From the NCBI GenBank assembly GCA_030667735.1, contig DAOUVG010000104.1:1-6205 (forward strand): a DNA stretch of 6,205 nucleotides, given 5' to 3'. The notes beneath the pieces were generated by a model. It had not been told where the DNA came from. It made no database searches and saw only the letters and a program-made list of their open reading frames with translations. Both the position numbers and the translations under genes were made by a program. This stretch comes from Dehalococcoidales bacterium (GTDB lineage: Bacteria > Chloroflexota > Dehalococcoidia > Dehalococcoidales > Fen-1064). This document shows, piece after piece, positions 6,101 through 6,205 of the stretch; position 1 is the stretch's first letter; each line of letters opens with the position of its first letter.

Positions 6101-6205
6101 TTAGGAGTGTGCTGAAAAACCCTTTCGACCAACCCCAGTGCGAGCCCCTCTCAGAAGAGGGGGCGCCCCTAAGAAGGGGCGGTGCCTTACCCTTCCTAGC
6201 CAGGA
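6101..6205. repeat. GC-rich palindromic intergenic repeat (two hairpins), possibly cut by the window edge
   Basis: Two inverted repeats lie end to end. In the first, CCCCTCT (6145-6151) pairs with AGAGGGG (6156-6162) around a four-base loop. In the second, GCCCCT (6165-6170) pairs with AGGGGC (6175-6180) around AAGA. They are followed by GGTGCC and preceded by GTGCTGAAAAACCC (6109-6122), a type of sequence seen at ends of dispersed elements. There is no T-run on either strand, so it does not look like an intrinsic terminator. The hairpin bounds are certain; the outer bounds given here and the idea of a dispersed or MITE-like repeat are inference. Confidence 0.5.

Noticed and set aside
6024..6104. 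Small plus-strand frame of 26 codons starting at ATG 6024
   Set aside because: It has no ribosome binding site, overlaps the candidate promoter, and shows no recognisable sequence.
6145..6180. Hairpins considered as an intrinsic terminator for a gene beyond the right edge or for the operon
   Set aside because: Neither strand has a run of T after the stems, and the hairpins lie two in tandem with other repeat features.

Overview
The window holds one tightly packed operon of iron-sulfur redox genes, all on the minus strand, with a tRNA gene just upstream of it. Reading in the direction of transcription (high to low coordinates), the order is: a GC-rich palindromic repeat and a possible promoter (about 6050-6180), tRNA-Arg(CCG) (6011-5939), the four subunits of a pyruvate:ferredoxin oxidoreductase in the order gamma, delta, alpha, beta (porG, porD, porA, porB; 5884-2919), a NuoE-like [2Fe-2S] protein (2922-2452), a NuoF/HydB-like flavin and iron-sulfur NAD(H) subunit (2418-565), and the first 183 codons of a HoxU/NuoG-N-terminus-like iron-sulfur protein that runs off the left edge (551-1).

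The por genes, porB-nuoE and the last two genes are separated by -4 to +13 nt, and the largest gap (nuoE to nuoF) is 33 nt, so a single polycistronic mRNA with translational coupling is very likely. The alpha and beta subunits bind thiamine diphosphate and cleave pyruvate and CoA to acetyl-CoA and CO2 (or run in reverse). The beta subunit cluster and the two clusters of the delta ferredoxin subunit carry the electrons out. The NuoE, NuoF and HoxU-like proteins form what looks like a soluble diaphorase module that could pass these electrons to NAD+, or use NADH together with ferredoxin in a bifurcating or confurcating complex. By motif count the seven proteins could hold about eleven Fe-S clusters. 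The catalytic partner of the diaphorase module, if there is one, should lie left of position 1.

The organism is an obligate or strict-style anaerobe. Separate four-subunit PFOR, HydB/HndC-type NuoF with an added ferredoxin domain, good Shine-Dalgarno sites, a tRNA without encoded CCA, and moderately GC-rich DNA suggest an anaerobic bacterium. A Chloroflexota (Dehalococcoidia-like) or Desulfobacterota-like sediment lineage would fit, but this assignment is a low-confidence inference.

The only non-coding stretch of note is 6012-6205 (194 bases). It contains a candidate promoter and two adjacent GC-rich hairpins that resemble a dispersed intergenic repeat. No CRISPR array, complete insertion sequence, riboswitch or convincing intrinsic terminator was seen.
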